From Microbacterium sp. Nx66 (GTDB lineage Bacteria; Actinomycetota; Actinomycetes; Actinomycetales; Microbacteriaceae), in contig NZ_LR880474.1 in assembly GCF_904066215.1 (NCBI RefSeq), forward strand, positions 248,001 to 312,000: a stretch of 64,000 nucleotides of DNA, written 5' to 3'. Positions 62,196 through 64,000 of the stretch are shown piece after piece. A model generated the notes under the pieces. The model saw only the letters and a list, made by a program, of their open reading frames with translations. It had not been told where the DNA came from and ran no database searches. The first letter of the stretch is position 1. Each line of letters opens with the position of its first letter. The translations under genes and the position numbers were made by a program.

Positions 62196-62945
62196 TCAGA
62201 TCAGGCGGCGGAGCGCTTCTTCCAGGGTGATGCCCTGCGCTTCGGCGCGGTCCCTGAGGCGGGCGTGCTCGTCGGGGGACAGCGGGACCTGGAGCACGAT
62301 GGGGTCGTCCTGGGCGAGGTCGAGTCCGTCGAGGAGGTCGGAGGTCTCGGCCCACAGCGGCTGGGCGAAGTCCGCCTCCGCGACGGGCGCCGGGGTGCGG
62401 GACGGGGCCGCGGAAGTGGGCGACGGTGCAGCGGCCGCGGCGACCGGTGCAGAGGCCGCGACGGCGGCTCCGGCGTCGGTCGCGCGGGTGAACCCGGGGC
62501 CTCGCCGCGGCTCCTGCTTCTGCTGATAGGCCTTGGCGGCGGCGTTCGCGCGCTCGTCGGCGGCTTCGTTCAGCGGGTGCCCGGCGTGGCCCTTGACCCA
62601 GGAGAACTCGACGTCGCGACCGCGCAGGGCCTCGTCGATCCCCTCGAGGAGGTCGCGGTTCAGCACGGGCCCGCCGTCGGACTTCCGCCATCCGCGGCGC
62701 TTCCAGCCCGGCATCCACTTCGTCACGGAGTCGATCACGTAACGGCTGTCGCACTCGATCAGCAGCTTCTCGTCGGTGCCGGCCGTCGCCCGGAGCAGTT
62801 CGAGGACGGCGCGGAGCTCGCCCTGGTTGTTCGTGCCGTGCGGGGAGCCGCCGGCCGCCCAGTTCGCGTCGTCGATGTACCAGGCCCAGCCGTTCGGGCC
62901 GGGGTTGCCCAGGGCGGAGCCGTCTGCGGCGGCGGTGATGGTCAT
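62196..62945 (-). CDS. rnhA: Ribonuclease HI with long C-terminal extension
   Basis: A 249-residue protein. The first ~145 residues are RNase HI: AADGSALGNPGPNGWAW with the first catalytic Asp (D8), NNQGELRAVLELL with the Glu, IECDSRYVIDSVTKW with the Asp, and HPLNEAADERANAAA with the last Asp. It degrades RNA in RNA:DNA hybrids. An Ala/Pro linker (~150-195) leads to a C-terminal block, QVPLSPDEHARLRDRAEAQG then ITLEEALRRLI, which looks like a ribbon-helix-helix-type motif. Confidence 0.9.
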   Translation of the reverse strand: MTITAAADGSALGNPGPNGWAWYIDDANWAAGGSPHGTNNQGELRAVLELLRATAGTDEKLLIECDSRYVIDSVTKWMPGWKRRGWRKSDGGPVLNRDLLEGIDEALRGRDVEFSWVKGHAGHPLNEAADERANAAAKAYQQKQEPRRGPGFTRATDAGAAVAASAPVAAAAAPSPTSAAPSRTPAPVAEADFAQPLWAETSDLLDGLDLAQDDPIVLQVPLSPDEHARLRDRAEAQGITLEEALRRLI

Positions 62946-62983
62946 CCGTCCACCGTATCGCTGGCCGCGGACGGACTTTCGCG

Positions 62984-63036
62984 CCGAGGTCGCACGGAAT
63001 CCCCGGGAACCTGCGACGGGAGTGGGAGAGTGCGAC
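62984..63036. repeat. 53-bp intergenic repeat (family B, copy 1)
   Basis: CCGAGGTCGCA, 17 bases, TGCGACGGGAGTG, 6 bases, TGCGAC. The GTCGCA and TGCGAC parts can pair. It lies 11 bases downstream of the stop of the leftward 63048 gene, where a terminator would be, and upstream of rnhA. Confidence 0.6.
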
Positions 63037-63047
63037 GTCGTGCGGGG

Positions 63048-63269
63048 TCAGTCCTCGGGGTCGGCGTTCTCGGTGCTCTCGGCCTCGGGAGCGGGCGGGG
63101 CGACCGGGAACACGATCGAGCTCACCGAGGAGGGGGTGTCGAGGCCGAGGGTCAGCGGGTCGAGCGCCGGCGCGGCGTCGAGCGTGTCTGCGGCCGAGGT
63201 CTCGAGAGGCTCAGAGGGGAGTCCCCACTGCTTCTCTTCTTCCTCAGGTCGCTGCTGGAAGAGTCCCAT
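63048..63269 (-). CDS. Small acidic hypothetical protein
   Basis: A 73-residue protein starting MGLFQQRPEEEEKQWGLPSE, rich in Glu, Ser and Pro, ending ESTENADPED. It has no membrane segment and looks disordered. The style (an MGLF-type start, a WGLPSEPLE block) recurs, from memory, in Microbacteriaceae. Function unknown. The ATG at 63269 is preferred; the frame is open to 63602 through the family B repeat. Confidence 0.6.
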   Translation of the reverse strand: MGLFQQRPEEEEKQWGLPSEPLETSAADTLDAAPALDPLTLGLDTPSSVSSIVFPVAPPAPEAESTENADPED

Positions 63270-63313
63270 GCGTCCATTGTGACCCCCGGTCGGCCCGAGG
63301 TCGCCGTTTCCCA

Positions 63314-63366
63314 CCGAGGTCGCAGGGATCCGGCGGGCTCGTGCGACGGGAGTGCGAATCTGCGAC
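63314..63366. repeat. 53-bp intergenic repeat (family B, copy 2)
   Basis: The same CCGAGGTCGCA-N17-TGCGACGGGAGTG-N6-TGCGAC layout as copy 1, with identical spacings, in the same orientation. It lies seven bases downstream of the stop of the leftward emfourin gene. Confidence 0.6.
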
Positions 63367-63373
63367 CGCGGGC

Positions 63374-63685
63374 TCACGCGTCGCGAGCGGCCTCCCGCAC
63401 GGCATCGACGAGGGCGCGCCACGGACCGTCCACGGCGGAGTCGGGCAGCTCCCGCTCCCGGCGCTCGGACGGGGTGCGGGCGCGGATGCTCCACACGAAC
63501 CGGTCGGCCCCCGGCTCCGTGTCGACGTCGTCGTCCCAGGGGCAGCTGTCGATGAGGCCGATCCACTCCTCGGCGTCCGGCGGCTCGGCCTCCACGCGCC
63601 ACTGGCGACGGATGCCGGCGAGCCCTCCCGAGCGCACGACGGCGATGACGACGGGGGCGTCAGGCGGCGTCGGGTCCTCGGTCAT
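63374..63685 (-). CDS. Emfourin-like protealysin inhibitor
   Basis: A ~103-residue protein. VVIAVVRSGGLAGIRRQWRV (~11-30) is the emfourin block, followed by DAEEWIGLIDSCPW and a Trp-rich DRFVWSIRAR strand. Emfourins inhibit M4 peptidases of the protealysin group and are encoded next to them, as here. Its ATG (63685) lies within the last 26 bp of the M4 peptidase gene, so synthesis is coupled. A start at 63715 is also open but overlaps more. Confidence 0.82.
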   Translation of the reverse strand: MTEDPTPPDAPVVIAVVRSGGLAGIRRQWRVEAEPPDAEEWIGLIDSCPWDDDVDTEPGADRFVWSIRARTPSERRERELPDSAVDGPWRALVDAVREAARDA

Positions 63686-64000
63686 CCTCATAGACTCCCA
63701 CGGTCGTCCAGGCACGTCGAGCCGCGGCGACCGTCTCCTGATCGACCGTGGCCGCTGCGGCGACCGTGGCGTCGGCGAAGTCCGTGAAGTTCGCGGTGCT
63801 CGACAGGCCGCCGGTGAGCGCCCGGTACCAGACCGTGCCGGCGCGCTCCCAGGCGTTGCCGCCGAGGTCGAGGGCGAAGAGGGCGAAGGCGCGGTTCGGG
63901 ATGCCGGAGTTGATGTGCACGCCTCCGTTGTCTTCGGTCGTGCGCACGAACCCGCTCATGTGGTCGGGTTGCGGGTCTTTCCCGAGTTCATCGTCGTCGT
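63660..64000 (-). CDS. C-terminal part of an M4 (protealysin-type) metallopeptidase
   Basis: The last ~113 residues of a thermolysin-family peptidase whose 5' part is beyond the right edge. DHMSGFV, then DNGGVHINSGIPNRAFALFA, contains the catalytic His equivalent to thermolysin His231. The C-terminal ALDLGGNAWERAGTVWYRAL helix region is also typical. The HEXXH zinc site would lie upstream, outside the window. No secretion signal can be judged. It forms an operon with the emfourin gene. Confidence 0.9.
   Translation of the reverse strand, partial: DDDELGKDPQPDHMSGFVRTTEDNGGVHINSGIPNRAFALFALDLGGNAWERAGTVWYRALTGGLSSTANFTDFADATVAAAATVDQETVAAARRAWTTVGVYEDDRGPDAA

Noticed and set aside
1-64000. 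CRISPR array, IS element, integrase or tRNA-linked attachment site
   Set aside because: I looked for repeat-spacer periodicity, transposase or integrase motifs and tRNA-like folds around the island and found none by eye.

Overview
The window is high-GC DNA with dense, short-spaced operons, actinobacterial promoters, and many GTG starts. It carries families typical of Microbacteriaceae: DUF222/HNH proteins, a DUF7882-type protein, lipoprotein-dependent sugar ABC systems and an M4 peptidase/emfourin pair. A Microbacterium-like organism fits best; this is inferred from protein style, not from a marker gene. I found no rRNA, tRNA, IS element or CRISPR array.

Positions 1-25745 form one large anti-phage/DNA-modification island built as two divergent operons around a shared control region (14302-14555). 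The leftward operon is drmD (SNF2 helicase), an Eco57I-type adenine methylase (DrmMI-like), a 2126-residue MrfA-like helicase with a DUF1998-type zinc module and a C-terminal nuclease-like domain, and the start of a further gene with a RelE/ParE-like N-terminus. The rightward operon is a GHKL-ATPase/SF2-helicase fusion, drmA and drmB, followed by a vsr endonuclease gene antisense to the drmB 3' end and a cytosine-5 methyltransferase gene. This mixes hallmarks of DISARM class 1 (DrmD, DrmMI) and class 2 (5mC methylase) with extra large proteins, and no DrmC phospholipase-like gene is visible. A decayed stretch (25746-26434) marks the island's right border.

Positions 26435-36115 hold a SulP anion transporter, a small protein with a nuclease-like motif, a membrane protein, and a leftward five-gene operon (binding lipoprotein, ATPase, fused permease, LacI regulator, metallophosphoesterase). 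A PHO-box-like repeat upstream suggests organophosphate or phosphonate uptake. Positions 36515-39545 carry an HNH/DUF222 protein and a glycosyltransferase.

Positions 39675-46781 are an amino-sugar (sialic acid/ManNAc) utilisation cluster. DUF4127 and a GntR regulator run left; a binding lipoprotein, two permeases, NanE and a ROK kinase run right. Two matching GntR operators lie between the divergent units.

Positions 46811-64000 are ordinary chromosome: PadR with AarF kinase, a BCCT transporter, an NAD(P)-binding epimerase, MFS/MarR, a second MarR, a DUF7882-type protein, SDR, GrpB, ArsR with a tandem AHSA1 protein, a circularly permuted flavin amine oxidase, Pr6Pr, DoxX, RNase HI, and an emfourin/M4 peptidase pair cut by the right edge. 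Two families of repeated inverted-repeat elements sit just after stop codons in this part, and a palindromic repeat interrupts the AarF kinase gene in frame.
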